From: Shinisaurus crocodilurus | Taxonomy: Eukaryota; Chordata; Lepidosauria; Squamata; Shinisauridae | DNA: 64,000 nt | Direction: 5' to 3' | Assembly: GCA_021292165.1 (NCBI GenBank) | Contig: CM037880.1 | Location: forward strand, 209,834,255-209,898,254 | In this document: positions 1-12,840 of the stretch, one piece after another | How the letters are laid out: each line of letters starts with the position of its first letter | How positions within the stretch are numbered: position 1 is the first letter of the stretch | Notes under the pieces: model-generated | Database searches by the model: none | The model's input: only the letters and a program-made list of their open reading frames with translations | What the model was told of the DNA's origin: nothing | Position numbers and translations under genes: made by a program

Positions 1-502
1 CAAACATTGCCTGTTTGCCCATCCCTAAATTAACCCATTACACATGTGTTGTGCCACGATGATTCAGGTCAGCAATGCATTAGTTGATACTGCAGCCTGT
101 TCTTTTTAATGTGGACCATGATGTACAGTCAAGTCAGTTGTGCATGTGATGAACAACAATGACTCAAATCTGTTCTGCTATGTTTTTTTTAATGGGAATC
201 ATGGCGCACGGTTGCAGAAGATAAGAACACATGATGCACAACCATGGTTTGTGTTCACTGTGCAAAAATGGAATCAAGAAAGATGAGAATACTTGTGGAA
301 ATAAGGGGTCGAGTTTCATATACCCCTGTGCATGGGTTCCTTCTTTCCCTAACTCGCACCCCATTGCAAATAGTTTTGTATCCTTTGCAAGGGAGTGAGG
401 ACATGGCCGGGGGGGGGGGCATTTTTTTCAGGAGGCAGAAATGTTCATGAAATGCACCCACCCAGTTTGACTCTGTAATACTGTGGACATGGACATGTAG
501 AA

Positions 503-646
503 CAGGGGTGGGCTACTTGTGCGGCCCTCCAGATGTTTTGAACTACAACTCACATGATCCCTCACCATTTGCTATGCTGGATATGGCTGATGGGAGGTGA
601 GGTGAAGGCCAAAACATCTGTGGGGGGCAAAAGTTGCCCACCCCTG
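503..646. mobile_element. hAT-type palindromic MITE (related to family A)
   Basis: 144 bp element starting CAGGGGTGGGC and ending GCCCACCCCTG. It is flanked by 8 bp near-duplicates ATGTAGAA (495-502) and ATGTAGAG (647-654). CAG...CTG ends with 8 bp duplications fit the hAT superfamily. It lies in a FAM135B intron. Confidence 0.75.
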
Positions 647-933
647 ATGTAGAGGAAGTAAGCTTGCACAACCATAGTTACAGACAGTACTACCCAGTAG
701 CCATTTGAACATGTGTGGTAGCACATTTTTCACACACTGCACTCATGTGCATCTATGTATCCATGGTGCTGTTCCATGTTGACATGTTTATTTCCAGAGT
801 CCAAACCAGACCTAAACATGTAGTGCTGCCACCAAAATTGAAAATTGAAATTAATTTAGTGTTTCCTTCTAACTTGTAACATCTGCATACCACTACACTG
901 TCACCGGATTACTTCCAAACCAAAATTCAAATA

Positions 934-1215
934 CAGTAAAACCTTGGATTGCAAGTAACTTGGTCTGCAAGTGTTTTGCAAGACAAGCAAATTTTTAAAA
1001 TAAATTTTAACTTGATAAACAAGCGACGTCTTGCAATACAAGTACTGTAGTACGGTCAAGAAAAATGAAGACTTTACACTATCATTCTTTATTGCAGCTT
1101 AAATTAAAAATATGTGTACAAATTTCTTATGGGGAATTTCGCTTTGCTATACAAGTGCTTTGGATTACAAGCACATTTCTGGAACAAATTATGCTTGCGA
1201 TCCAAGGTATTACTG
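934..1215. mobile_element. Tigger/pogo-like palindromic MITE
   Basis: 282 bp element with inverted ends CAGTAAAACCTTGGATTGC and the reverse complement CAGTAATACCTTGGATCGC. It is flanked by TA (932-933 and 1216-1217), the Tc1/mariner-type duplication. The whole sequence is loosely palindromic and has no transposase. CAGT ends with TA targets suggest the pogo/Tigger branch. Confidence 0.75.
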
Positions 1216-1409
1216 TATGGAAGTTCCTCCTCAGGCAAAGGAATGCTGTGGGGAGCTAAATTATTTTTGATCAGATTAGCAACATTTCTTGGGAACTTCA
1301 CATGTATTTAAGATCAGGCCATTAAATTTTAGTGCAATTATTATTTTTGGATGTTGATATCATAACTCAGTGTGGGCAGTTTTATTCTTATTTTTTATTT
1401 CTCTTTCAG

Positions 1410-3423
1410 TTCAGGACTTAGACATTTTGTCAGACTATGTGGTTTCTGCTGTGGACAATTCACAAGTGGACATAGAAAAAAATGGTGATCCTTCCTCAAA
1501 CGGTGATACTGATTTAGCAAAGGGAGATTTCAGGAACAATGTCCCATTCATCATCCATACAGATAGGATAAATGGGAAATCAATGTATAATGGCAGCTAT
1601 TCAGAAGGAGATTCCTGTATGGTCAAGAGTTTCAAGGATTACTCCACAACTCAGGTATATACAAAGAACGGAGATGCCCAATCCTGTGAGAATCAGTCAG
1701 AGCTGGCTAGCAGTGTTATGTCTGGTTTGCAAACAGATATTGTGAAAGATCCTTCGGAAAGCCTTGAGACACAGATGGAGTTTTCAGAAAGCAATGATAG
1801 ACTCGTCACAAGAGAGGTGGCATATTTGGATATGAACCCAATGTGTGACAGTGCCTACCAAAGAGAAGCAATGCTCATCATGGCAACTCTGTGTGACAGT
1901 GGCTCCTGTGGACATCCCAAACTTTTGGATGGGATTGAATTGAGTGATGCACCTAAAGGGGATCATTGTGGGTCTACTCTCACTTCAGACAAACTCGCAT
2001 TGAATGAACAAAATGGCCACGAGAAAACAGTGGATCAGGATGGTGAGTGTATGTTGCCAGCACTGAGGACTTTTGATGTAAATGACCATTTGGGTTCATT
2101 GAACCAAATAAAAGATGTTGAGGAGGCCAAGTCTTTTCAGAAGGAGCAAAGAGTTCGGGAGTGTGAAGAGTTTAGCTTGACATCAGGGGTCATTAAGAGA
2201 TCTTCATCACTAATCTCAGACTCAGGAATTGAAAGTGAGCCCAGCTCAGTTGCTTGGTCTGATGCGCGGAGCAAGGCCTTGGAGTTGCCCAGTGATCGGG
2301 AGATTCTTCACCAGCTTGTCAGAAGACACACAATCCACCGGAACTCTCTAGAGGGTGGACACACAGAAAGCAATACAAGTTTGCCCAGTGGCATACAAGC
2401 CTCTCTCACGTCAATTAGCTCCTTGCCATACGAGGAAGAAGAGAGGGAGGTGGAACCCAACAAGCTGACAAAATCTATCTCGGCACCTCAGATCAGTAGC
2501 CCTGAGGAGTTTGGAGATGACATGGATATATCCAAGCATGCTAAGACCATCTCGGACATAGCTGAGGGACAATATGTAGAAATAGGGGCTGCCAGAATGG
2601 CATTAAGTGGAAATATTTCCATGTGCCAAAGTGACATAGAAAATGGAGGACCACAGCTGTCAACTGCTACTATAGAGTATCCCAATTCTGACTTTGAACA
2701 TAAGGGTAGCTTACCAGAAGCTGTCGAAGGCTTTTCAGAGATGGACTTTAGCTTAGAAGCAGTTGGAGAACCTATACTTCTAAAGCAAAACCAGGACCTA
2801 GATGAATACCATTTGCCAAAGGGAAAAGAGGAGGTGCACTTGGGAAGGGTGAATGACTACTTGGACACGCATGCTGCTCATCTTGATGCATATGGCAAGG
2901 AGGAAAATTTGCACAGCTTGTATTCCACAAATGTTGAGACTTTCTCAAACAGTGAGAACCATGCGACAGAGTTTTGTTATGTCGCATCGGAGGTTGTATC
3001 TGCATCCGTCTCCACAAAGGGGCACTGTGGAAGCCCACTTGACAATGGTAAAATAACATGTGGTGGAGAAATTCCCAACTTACAAGAAATTGAACTGGAC
3101 AACAGATCCGGTTGTGGATCCTACTGTGCTGAATCGGAAAACCGAGAGCTCAAAATTGTGGCTAACACCACAGGACTCTATTCCGTGGTGCCAGAGGCAT
3201 TGGTACTTGAAGGCAAAAAGGCCATTGAAGTGGTAAACTTATCTGTTTCTTGCACAGCCACTTGCCTTCCTTTTTCTTCAGTTCTCAAAGAGAATCCACC
3301 CGTGGCTGGCTTCTCTTCCAAGCAGGTCACTTCTCCGATCACTCGCCAACCGGTAGGCTCCTTCGGGGTCATCTCCTGTGAGCCCAGTGATGTGGATGAA
3401 GAGGCCAATGAAAGCATGCTCAA
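1410..3423 (+). CDS. FAM135B: FAM135B, large internal coding exon
   Basis: Long exon opening after a TTTCAG acceptor (AG at 1408-1409) and closing at a GTAAGG donor (3424). It begins with two bases that complete a split codon, then reads about 671 codons and ends with two bases (AA) carried to the next exon. The product is acidic, Ser-rich and without transmembrane segments; it is the long linker between the N-terminal DUF3657 region and the C-terminal hydrolase domain. Stretches such as SDSGIESEPSSVAWSDAR, SLEGGHTESNTSLPSG and LTKSISAPQISSPEEF are what I recognise as FAM135B rather than FAM135A. An ATG at 1370 lies in the intron and is not the start. A DSGIES motif (codons 2219-2236) fits a beta-TrCP degron. 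The molecular function of the family is not well established. Confidence 0.93.
2219..2236 (+). other. DSGIES phosphodegron-like motif in FAM135B
   Basis: Six codons spell Asp-Ser-Gly-Ile-Glu-Ser, an exact match to the DSGxxS beta-TrCP recognition consensus. It is preceded by a Ser-rich RSSSLIS stretch and followed by acidic residues. Function is inferred from the motif alone. Confidence 0.4.
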
Positions 3424-3614
3424 GTAAGGATTTATTTAATTGTTTGTTTCAAATATTGATATCCCCTGAACGATAAGTCTCTACAGTGGCTGACAATAAG
3501 TGTGAATGAATTCATAATAATGGCACCGAATAGGATTCTTTTAAAAGGCAGTGGTGACTTTGAGGCCTGGGGGTGGGGCAGTGACGGAGTATGCCTGCTC
3601 TCCAAGCCTTAGAA

Positions 3615-3749
3615 CAGTGTTCTCCAAACTTGTGTCTCCAGATGTTTTTGACCTACAACTCCCAGCATGCCCCAGCCAGCATAGCTGGCTGGGGCATGCT
3701 GGGAGTTGTAGACCAGAAACATCTGGGGACCCAAGGTTGGAGAACACTG
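3615..3749. mobile_element. Family A hAT MITE, copy 1
   Basis: 135 bp palindrome CAGTGTTCTCC...GGAGAACACTG with a perfect 8 bp target duplication CCTTAGAA (3607-3614 and 3750-3757). The two arms differ at several sites, so this copy has aged. It lies in the intron after the large FAM135B exon. Confidence 0.9.
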
Positions 3750-3902
3750 CCTTAGAAGTTGCTGCTGCTGGTGTGGCTGTTTGCTACCTAGCAACCAGAG
3801 CCAGGTAGCACCAAAGGTTTTCATCTGTGGGAAGTTGGGGGATCTCCTCACATGGGCAGCTGAATAATCTGCAGCCCCTGTCTCTTCCCAGTAGCACAAG
3901 CG

Positions 3903-3921
3903 GGTGTGTGTGTGTGTGTGT
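3903..3921. repeat. (GT)n microsatellite
   Basis: Short uninterrupted GT run next to the 3' tail of a SINE. Confidence 0.9.
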
Positions 3922-3929
3922 TGATGAAT

Positions 3930-4168
3930 CTATTTTATTTCATTTTATTTATTATTACATTTCCTCCAAGGAACCCAGGGCTGCTTACATGATCCTCCTC
4001 CTCTCAATTTTATCCTCACAACAACCCTGTTGTGAGGCAGATTAGGCTGAGAGTCAGTGATGGGCCCAAAGTCACCTAGTGAGCTTCATGGCTGATTGAG
4101 GACTTGAACCTGGTTCTCCTGAGTCCCAGTCCAGCTCTTTAACCACTACAGCACACTGACTCTCTGAA
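3930..4168 (-). mobile_element. tRNA-derived SINE (family T2), antisense
   Basis: On the minus strand it has a degenerate B box (reverse complement at about 4102-4113), a body with the GACTTTGGGCC / CACAGGGTTGTTGTGAGGAT pattern, and an AAATAAA-type tail at its 3' end (3930-3955). The same body occurs on the plus strand at 13236. This SINE type is common in squamate genomes. Confidence 0.75.
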
Positions 4169-4732
4169 GACTCTGGGGAGAAGATATTGCAAAATGCCCA
4201 CTCCCTAGGCCTGAAATGCTGTCACTGCTCATAAGGATATCCAGTGACTTTTCATTCCTAATGTTAGATGGCTCTAATGGAACCAAGGGGCTCATTCATT
4301 GCTTCTGATTACAATGATGGTTGTTATATTGGAAGTGTTCGGAGTCTATCTCCCCAAAGTTCAGTGACTCCTCTACTAAGTCATTGGGTTAAGTCTAGGG
4401 ATGGATGAATCTGTCTGTTTCACTTTCTATCACTATCATATATTTTTTTCAACCCTACCCTAATCTATATGTATTCAATGTACATGATGCAGAGTCCTGA
4501 ATACGGCTAAAGTGTCTGGAGGCTGCAGTGGGGCAGGCGGGCTGTGTGTGCAGGGATATTTCATTTGTGACTGGGAATTTGAATGACTGGTTCTTGTATT
4601 GAGAACTGAACATCTGAATTTGGTTTGTTTCCTCTACAATTGATTCATTAGCTGTTGTGACAGAACCCCCACCCCATGGATCCAATGATAAAAACAAGTC
4701 ACTTTTTATTGAATGCCCAGTTCAAACTGTGA

Positions 4733-4990
<258 letters not shown>

Positions 4991-5030
4991 TGATAGGCTT
5001 TCAGATGGCTGAAAGTCCAGCAGAATTATA

Positions 5031-5726
5031 CTGGACTAGCTGTTGCCCGCGGCTGCGCTCGTGTGGATTTTAGGATTGGTACAATGGAAAAGATACAGTG
5101 TCTCTGACTGAAAGTGTAACGTTTAGGCTGGGTGCTGGCAGCAGAAAATTTTTCTGACAGAAATATCTGATCTTAAAGAAAAATCAGGTTAATCCTGAGA
5201 GTCTACAGGTGATGAAGAGTGGCCGTGCCAAGTTTGGGGTAGATCCAGTCAAAACGTGATGGAGCCTATGTGACGATGCCCCCCACACAACAGTCATTCA
5301 GTCAGGCAGTCATTTAAAAAGTTTCCCTCCCTTTTCACCCCCTCAGAGAACATTCTAAATGGCCTAGATGAGATTTGCATACCCACCCCTATTGGCCCCT
5401 GCAGGAATTCATACGAACATTCTAAGTGTCGTATGGGCTATTTGCATAACTGCTCCTATTGGCTCCTGCAGCAATTCTGAGGTGAGACCGATTTGCATAA
5501 CTGCTCCCCTGTTGTTTTGCCCATAGGAGATATGAGAGTGGGGTGATTTCCCCCCCTGTTTTCACCCCCTTAGGGACAGAATTTCCAAAAAATCCTTCCT
5601 TAGTGGGTGTCTACGTCATAAAAGCAATGTTCCTTCAAAATTTCATGTTCCTAGATTAAACGGTTTGAGCTGGGCGTTGATGAGTCAGTCAGTCTGTCAG
5701 AACTTCTTCTTTTATATATATAGATA
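5031..5726. repeat. Unclassified dispersed repeat, ~0.7 kb
   Basis: Sequence beginning ACTAGCTGTTGCCCGCGGC and ending CTTTTATATATATAGAT. These ends resemble those of a repeat I have seen widely in animal genomes, but I cannot name its class. No coding potential is visible. It sits in the intron 4920-9392. Confidence 0.45.
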
Positions 5727-6049
5727 TGTAAACCAACATCAGTGCCTGAGGTCTTTATGTAGACATCCTAAATTCATCCAGGATCTTCTGCTAGAACAGG
5801 GAATTTCCCCTATTTAAAGTTACGGATAAGTGTGGCAGACAGGTGACTGGTTAACATAAAATCTGGGATGCAATATAGTTGGGGGAGATTTGGGATGGAA
5901 GGGATTTCAGGAAGAGGACTCCGAAGGACAAAGTGATGAAGATACCATGACATTTTGTGGTGTTTACACTTTTAGATTGTAAAACACTTATACAACCAGT
6001 ATAGCCTCATCCATTGGCACTCACCCTACTCCTATTTTCCCAAGGACCA

Positions 6050-6208
6050 TTGCAACGCTGGTTCAGCTTGTCTGAGCGTGGAAAGCTAAGCAGGGTCTGG
6101 CCTGGATATTACTTGGATGGGAGACCCCTCCTCTAGTTTCCTGCACTGAGCAGGGGGTTGGACTCGATAGCCTCGTAGGCTCCTTCCAACTCTGTGATTT
6201 ATGAAATA
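6050..6208 (+). mobile_element. 5S rRNA-derived SINE, copy 1
   Basis: The head contains the 5S rRNA internal promoter region (AAGCTAAGCAGGGTCTGG, then ACTTGGATGGGAGACC). The tail (GAGCAGGGGGTTGGACTCGA through CTTCCAACTC) matches the CR1 3' end at 7672-7748. It has no coding potential. 5S genes are excluded because the 3' half of 5S rRNA is replaced. Confidence 0.85.
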
Positions 6209-6323
6209 TATAAGATCTAATAGTTTGTTTGTTTTTAAATGAAGCTCAGGTTCCTCAAGTGAGACATCTGAGGAATTTTAAGTTGCTGTAAGAGAGCCTT
6301 CCCCAACCTGGTGCCCTCTAGAT

Positions 6324-6459
6324 CAGTGGTTCCCAACCTTGGGTCCCCAGATGTTGCTGGCCTACAGCTGCCAGCATCCTTTGTCATTAGCCATGCTGGT
6401 AGGGTATGCTGGGAGCTGTAGGCCAGCAACATCTGGGGACCCAAGGTTGGGAACCACTA
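6324..6459. mobile_element. Family A hAT MITE, copy 2
   Basis: 136 bp palindrome starting CAGTGGTTCCCAACC, with perfect 8 bp duplication CTCTAGAT (6316-6323 and 6460-6467). It is a variant subfamily in which the product-like arm reads GATGTTGCTGGCC instead of GATGTTTTTGGCC; copy 6 shares this. Confidence 0.9.
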
Positions 6460-7059
6460 CTCTAGATGCATTGGACTACAGTTCCAATCATTCCCAGCAA
6501 GCAAGGGCAATGGATTGGACATTGGCTATGCTGGCTGGGAATGACTGGAGTTGCCATCCAAGACATCTGGGTTGGGGAAGGGTTTTATAAAACTAGCAAG
6601 ATGTCTCAGGGAGATTTCACACATTCTCTATCATCCATCACCTCCATAGCATTTTAAGGAAGTTCAATATGTTACAGCCGAGCCAATTATTGGGTAGTTA
6701 GTATTTTGGCATGAAATGAGGCTTTGGGGAGGCTGAAGGAACCCTTGAACCTCCCCTAATGCTTACCTCTTTCACAACTGCTTGTGTTCATAGTCCTCAT
6801 CAGATGCCCCATGACTGGTAACAACACACACCCTAATTTGTTTTGAATGCAGCAGTGTGCTAGTGCATGCTGCCTGATCTCTCTCATTGCTGCAGTGGCA
6901 GTGGGTGGCTAAACAACCCAGGGATGCTCCATCCCTGGGTTTATTTGCTGTGAACAAGGAACCTTGGTTTGTCAGTATAGAGACAAGCCAGAGTTGGAAC
7001 CAAGAGTTAAACCCCAGGTTGTCATTCCAATTGTGAACCAGGCCAATGGTTCACCCATC

Positions 7060-7124
7060 GCCCAGAGTGGCCGTGTACTGGCTAGATGGGCGATTTAGAA
7101 ATACAATCAATCAATCAATCAATG
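7060..7124 (+). repeat. L2-like LINE 3' tail with (AATC)n
   Basis: CGCCCAGAGTGGCCG ... GGGCGATTTAGAAAT followed by four AATC units. It resembles the short 3' hairpin plus simple repeat of L2-type tails. Only the tail is present. Confidence 0.5.
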
Positions 7125-7279
7125 GGGCCATGCCACTGGTTCTCCCCCCACTGCCGTCATGTGGCTTCTCCTGGTTCCACTGCACTGCCCCTTGATCGCA
7201 GGGAGCTTTGAAATGGGAACATAGTCAATGATTAATTGATGACATCACTGATGGCACTAATGCTACAGGGTGGGATTGT

Positions 7280-7750
7280 GACCATGTTGTGGAGAGGGTT
7301 CAGAGGAGGGCAACAAGGATGATAAAGGGACTGGAAACAAGGCCCTATGAGGAGAGACTGAAAGAACTGGGCATGTTTAGCCTTCAGAAGAGGAGACTGA
7401 GGGGAGATAGGATCGCACTCTTCCAGTACTTGAAGGGATGTCACACAGAGGAGGGCAAAGATCTCTTCTCGTTCATCCCAGTTTGCAGGACACGGAATAA
7501 TGGGCTCAAGTTACAGGAACCTAGATTCCACCTAAACATCAGGAAAAATTTCCTGACTGTCAGAGCAATAAGACAATGGAACCAACTACCTAGGGAGGTG
7601 GTGGGCTCTCCCACTCTGGAGGCATTCAAGGTGCAGCTGGACAGACATCTGTCAGAGATGCTTTGACCTAGATTCCTGCATTGAGCAGGGGGTTGGACTC
7701 GATGGCCTTGTAGGCCCCTTCCAACTCTACTTTTCTATGATTCTATGATC
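7280..7750 (+). mobile_element. CR1 LINE 3' fragment with intact C-terminal frame
   Basis: Positions 7289-7666 encode 125 residues with [20 protein letters not shown] and [19 protein letters not shown], the conserved C-terminus of CR1 ORF2 downstream of the reverse transcriptase. The 3' end carries ATTCTATGATTCTATGAT, the octamer repeat typical of CR1. It is a 5'-truncated, non-autonomous copy with no stops in this part. A closely similar copy is at 56110. Confidence 0.9.
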
Positions 7751-7754
7751 TATG

Positions 7755-8632
7755 AAATGGTGATTGGGAGAGGCTGTTTTTCTTTTATGGGGAACTGATG
7801 CTGGGAAGGGCTCCTGTGAGCCTAATGATGCCCATCACTGACACCCAGGGGGAGCAATGCTGTGTCGTTGGGCTGATGCTTGGAAGTCTGGCGCAGCTGC
7901 GGCTGATACGCCAGCTGCGCCCCTTCCTAGAGTTGGAAGACCTAAAGACGGCAGTGCACGCACTGGTAACTTCGAGGCTCGACTTCTGTAATGCGCTGTA
8001 CATAGGGCTACCTTTATACCTAGTCCGGAAACTTCAATTAGTGCAAAATATGGCAGCCAGACTGGTTGCTGGTACACCTAGGGGTGCCCATATCACACCA
8101 GTTTTAAAAGCACTCCACTGGCTGCCAATCAGTTTCCGGGCGAAGTATAAAGTGTTGGTTATTACCTTTAAAGCCCTACATGGTTTGGGTCCAGGCTACC
8201 TACGGGATCGCCTTCTCCCGTACAATCCACCCCGCACACTTAGGTCCTCTGGGAAGAATCTGCTTCAGTCAGCCAAAACTAGGCTGACTAGCATTACCCA
8301 GAGGACCTTCTCTTCTGCTGCTCCCAGATTATGGAATGGCCTGCCGGAGGAGATACGTCAACTTGTCAGTCTTTTGGACTTTAAAAAAGCCATAAAGACT
8401 GAACTCTTCCGGCAGGCCTATCCGGCGGAATTTTAGGATGTTTTAAAGATGTTTTTAAGATGTTTTAAAGATGTTTTAAAGATGTTTTAAGATGTTTTTA
8501 GGATGTTTTAAGATGTTTAATAGTATATATTGTGTTGTTTTAGTTTAGGTATTTTATATTTTCTGTTGTTCCCCGCCTCGATCTAGATGGAGAGGCGGGT
8601 AATAAATAAAATATTATTATTATTATTATTTG
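7755..8632 (+). mobile_element. L2-clade LINE 3' fragment
   Basis: An open frame at 7798-8436 (212 residues) reads LVTSRLDFCNALYIGLP, LQLVQNMAARLVAG, LHWLPISFRAKYKVLV and APRLWNGLPEEIR, the C-terminal region of L2-type ORF2. The 3' UTR holds repeats of GATGTTTTAA, a short hairpin (CCGCCTCGATC / GAGGCGGG) and ends in (ATT)n. It is 5'-truncated and lies directly after the CR1 fragment. Confidence 0.88.
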
Positions 8633-8639
8633 AGCTAGA

Positions 8640-8932
8640 CTTCATTTGAGGTAGACTAGAACACAGTTCGAGTGTGATTTGTGCAAATCGCACTAGAACT
8701 GCATAGTTTTCACAGCTCCCAGTTTGCACAAATAGAGCAAATAGTGTGATTTGTCCAAATTTCCTTAGCATTTTGTGTTGTTGTTTTTGTAATGTGCAAA
8801 CTGCGAGCTGGCGCAATTCGCACAACAGTGAGTCGACACCAGTGCGGGGCTAACAAACCGGAATCCAGGGGGCCGAATTGAGAAAATCCGTCAGATTTTT
8901 CACCCCCTATTGGATTCCTCGCACATCCCTAA
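8640..8932. mobile_element. Family C palindromic element, partial
   Basis: The right end reads CCTCGCACATCCCT. The interior carries the AT-rich TTTGTGCAAATCGCACTAG palindromic theme and the GGATTCC...TTTTCACCCCCTATTGG border shared with 57459. The left boundary is not clear. Confidence 0.5.
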
Positions 8933-9376
8933 ATTATGTTGCTGTCTCAGTGTGCCGGGTGTGTGTGAATGCTTTTGCCTTCTTTCAAGCCCTCAAATGA
9001 CCACTGGAAAGGAGGGGGGGTGCACTTTGCAAGGGCGACGTTGTTCAGAAATATCCACACACACACATGTGTAGACACAGACACACTCATAGAGGGATTT
9101 GGCACAGCCCTACAAAACATTCACCAGTCATCAGGCAGAGTTTGATAGGATGCAGATGTTGCAGGTCAATTTATGGGCATCACGCCCAGATAACCGAAAA
9201 GTCAGTTACTCCCCCCACCTTCACGATGTCCCCAGAATATTCTGAGGAAAGGGATGTACAAAAACAGGACCACCAGTTTCCTCTATAAAGGACACGAGTA
9301 TGGGTCTGCTTGCTGGAGGACAGATGGGCGGATGATCTCCTGCAGTATGGGATGGAATCCATGTCTTAGAGAGTGA

Positions 9377-10752
<1,376 letters not shown>

Positions 10753-10931
10753 GATTTCATAGATTCATAGATCATAGAGCTGGAAGGGGCCTACAAGGCC
10801 ATCGAGTCCAACCCCCTGCTCAATGCAGGAAAGTAGAGGAGGGGTCGGGTCTCCCATCCAAGTAATAACCAGGCCTGACCCTGCTTAGCTTTCCACACTC
10901 AGACAAGCTGAGCCAGCGTGAGCCACAGGCC
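10753..10931 (-). mobile_element. 5S rRNA-derived SINE, copy 2, antisense
   Basis: Minus-strand copy. The reverse complement shows GTGGCTCACGCTGGCTCAGC, AGCTAAGCAGGGTCAGGCC, the box C region ACTTGGATGGGAGACC and the CR1-like tail ending in ATCTATGAAT. A small insertion (CGGGT) is present after the 5S-derived part. Confidence 0.87.
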
Positions 10932-11239
10932 TCCATTTGCTCCTCCTCTTCCCCATTGCAACCTGCTTGTTCAGCTGCCTCTCTCTCTGGCCCAGACAAC
11001 GGTGATGGTGAGAAGGAGGAGCAGGAGATGCCGCGGCCTACTTGCTCACTGACTCTCTTCCTGTCAAACAAGCTAGTGGTAGCAAGGAGGAGAAAGAAGA
11101 GGAGGAGCAAGAGCAGCTGGTGATAACGGTGACGAAAATGTAGACTCACTGAAGGATAGGGCACATTGAGGGTGTCTTTCCCAAGGGCCCTCAGAAACCT
11201 AGAGCCTATGTTCAGACGCATGCAGCCCCCGGACATGGA

Positions 11240-11700
11240 AGTTCTTTTCTGTGTCCTATGTGATTAAGTGGATTCTTCCCATTCTAAATAATATGCAATA
11301 TTCCAACTTTCAGAGAAAATCATTAATTATCAATGCAGGCAAAACAAACAGGCACACATCTATATTTAGTTTATGAGCATGTTTAGTGGAAGGCAAATTG
11401 CAAATTGGATATATCCTTGCATGTGCGTGCTTTATTTTCCTTTTGAAAGAGCTGCAATTAGTGAGATGGATTTTCTCACCAAAAAGCATTAATTACTGAA
11501 TATGTTTCCCTTGAATCTCCGCCCTAGCATTTGATGATTATTTCCCTGGCATCTCATTCATTTTGGATTTAATACACACAACCTATTGGATTACAAAACA
11601 GCAGAACAACTCCATACAAGAAGAATCGTTTGCCATCCTGATCCCTATAGGTTCAGTCCTTCCATAATTTTCCTTTCTGTTTCTCACAAACAGCATCAGC
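11240..11700. other. Apparently single-copy intronic sequence, possible conserved element
   Basis: AT-rich sequence with several ATTAAT/CATTAATTA homeodomain-type cores (about 11320, 11489) and no match to the repeat families of the window. It looks unlike its neighbours. Conservation cannot be tested here. Confidence 0.3.
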
Positions 11701-11857
11701 GTGCCAAGGTTATGAGTTACACCAATGCACTGCTGGCCCCCAATTGAAGACTAATTGTCAAGCACAATATGGAATATGTGGTAGCTTTGCTACGGTTGAC
11801 ATTAACTGTATGATGCCTGTGTGAAACTATGCTATCATTGAATGCAGTGGTGTAGCA

Positions 11858-11992
11858 CAGTGTTCTCCAACCTTGGGTCCCCAGATGTTTTTGGCCTACA
11901 ACTCCCAGCATGCCCCAGCCAGCATAGCTGGCTGGGGCATGCTGGGAGTTGTAGGCCAAAAACATCTGGGGACCTAAAGTTGGAGAACACTG
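11858..11992. mobile_element. Family A hAT MITE, copy 3
   Basis: 135 bp near-perfect palindrome (66 bp arms, ATA spacer, two mismatches) with perfect 8 bp duplication GTGTAGCA (11850-11857 and 11993-12000). No internal coding capacity. Confidence 0.93.
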
Positions 11993-12452
11993 GTGTAGCA
12001 GAACCAAAGCTCTCAAGGTTGATGCACTGGTATCAGGTTGCTCCTAGGACTATTGGGATGAAGAGGCATACAAAAGGTTGATTCCCCCATTTTTGAAACT
12101 TCAATGGTTACCCAGATCTATGTGCATCCATAGGTGAAACACAAAGGTTCCTTGGTAGGTGTAGTCTTTCAGAGCCAGGTGAGAGCTTCACTCCAGGGTG
12201 TAGACATGAGTTCACACAGTGTTTCCTGAGAAACTTGCCTATGAGCCTATTGGCTAGACTAGAAGACTCTCCATAAAGGCCAACATTAATTAATGCATAT
12301 CCCAGCTACTTCTGTCTTATCAGGGTCAGGTCGTGGGGTGTAGTGAGTTCCGGCAGGAGCAGGGAGGGGGGGTTCACACTGCGTCAATAGTGATGCTTTG
12401 AGTATACCAGACCAATGAAGCTGTGAGGAACAATCACAAAGCTCTGTCATTC

Positions 12453-12501
<49 letters not shown>
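12453..12501. repeat. (ATT)n microsatellite and LINE/SINE tail
   Basis: About 16 ATT units followed by CCATTTCTATACTGCCCAAT, which reads like the antisense 3' end of a LINE or SINE (compare 54860-54910). Confidence 0.85.
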
Positions 12502-12790
12502 TCCATTTCTATACTGCCCAATAGCTGAAGCTCTCGGTGCAGTTTACAACTACATATAATCAGTTAACAAGGCAGTCCCTGCCCGCAGGCTTACAATATA
12601 AAAAGACACGACACACAAAGAAAAAGGAATGGGGAGGGAAGAAGGCAGGAAAATTAATTAATACTTCTGGCAGGGCTAGTGGAATGTCCCTGCGCTCCCT
12701 CTCTTCTCCCTCTGCAGAGCCTGCTGGAATGGCTGCTGGTGGTGACAGTTGAGGGAGAAGGAGCCTTCAGGAGGGAGGCCTTTCAGCAGG

Positions 12791-12793
<3 letters not shown>

Positions 12794-12838
<45 letters not shown>
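12794..12838. repeat. (AT)n microsatellite
   Basis: About 20 uninterrupted AT units. Likely unstable in length. Confidence 0.95.

Positions 12839-12840
<2 letters not shown>

Noticed and set aside
1370..1409. Start codon for FAM135B at 1370
   Set aside because: This ATG lies in the intron just before a clear TTTCAG acceptor; the exon continues a split codon from upstream.
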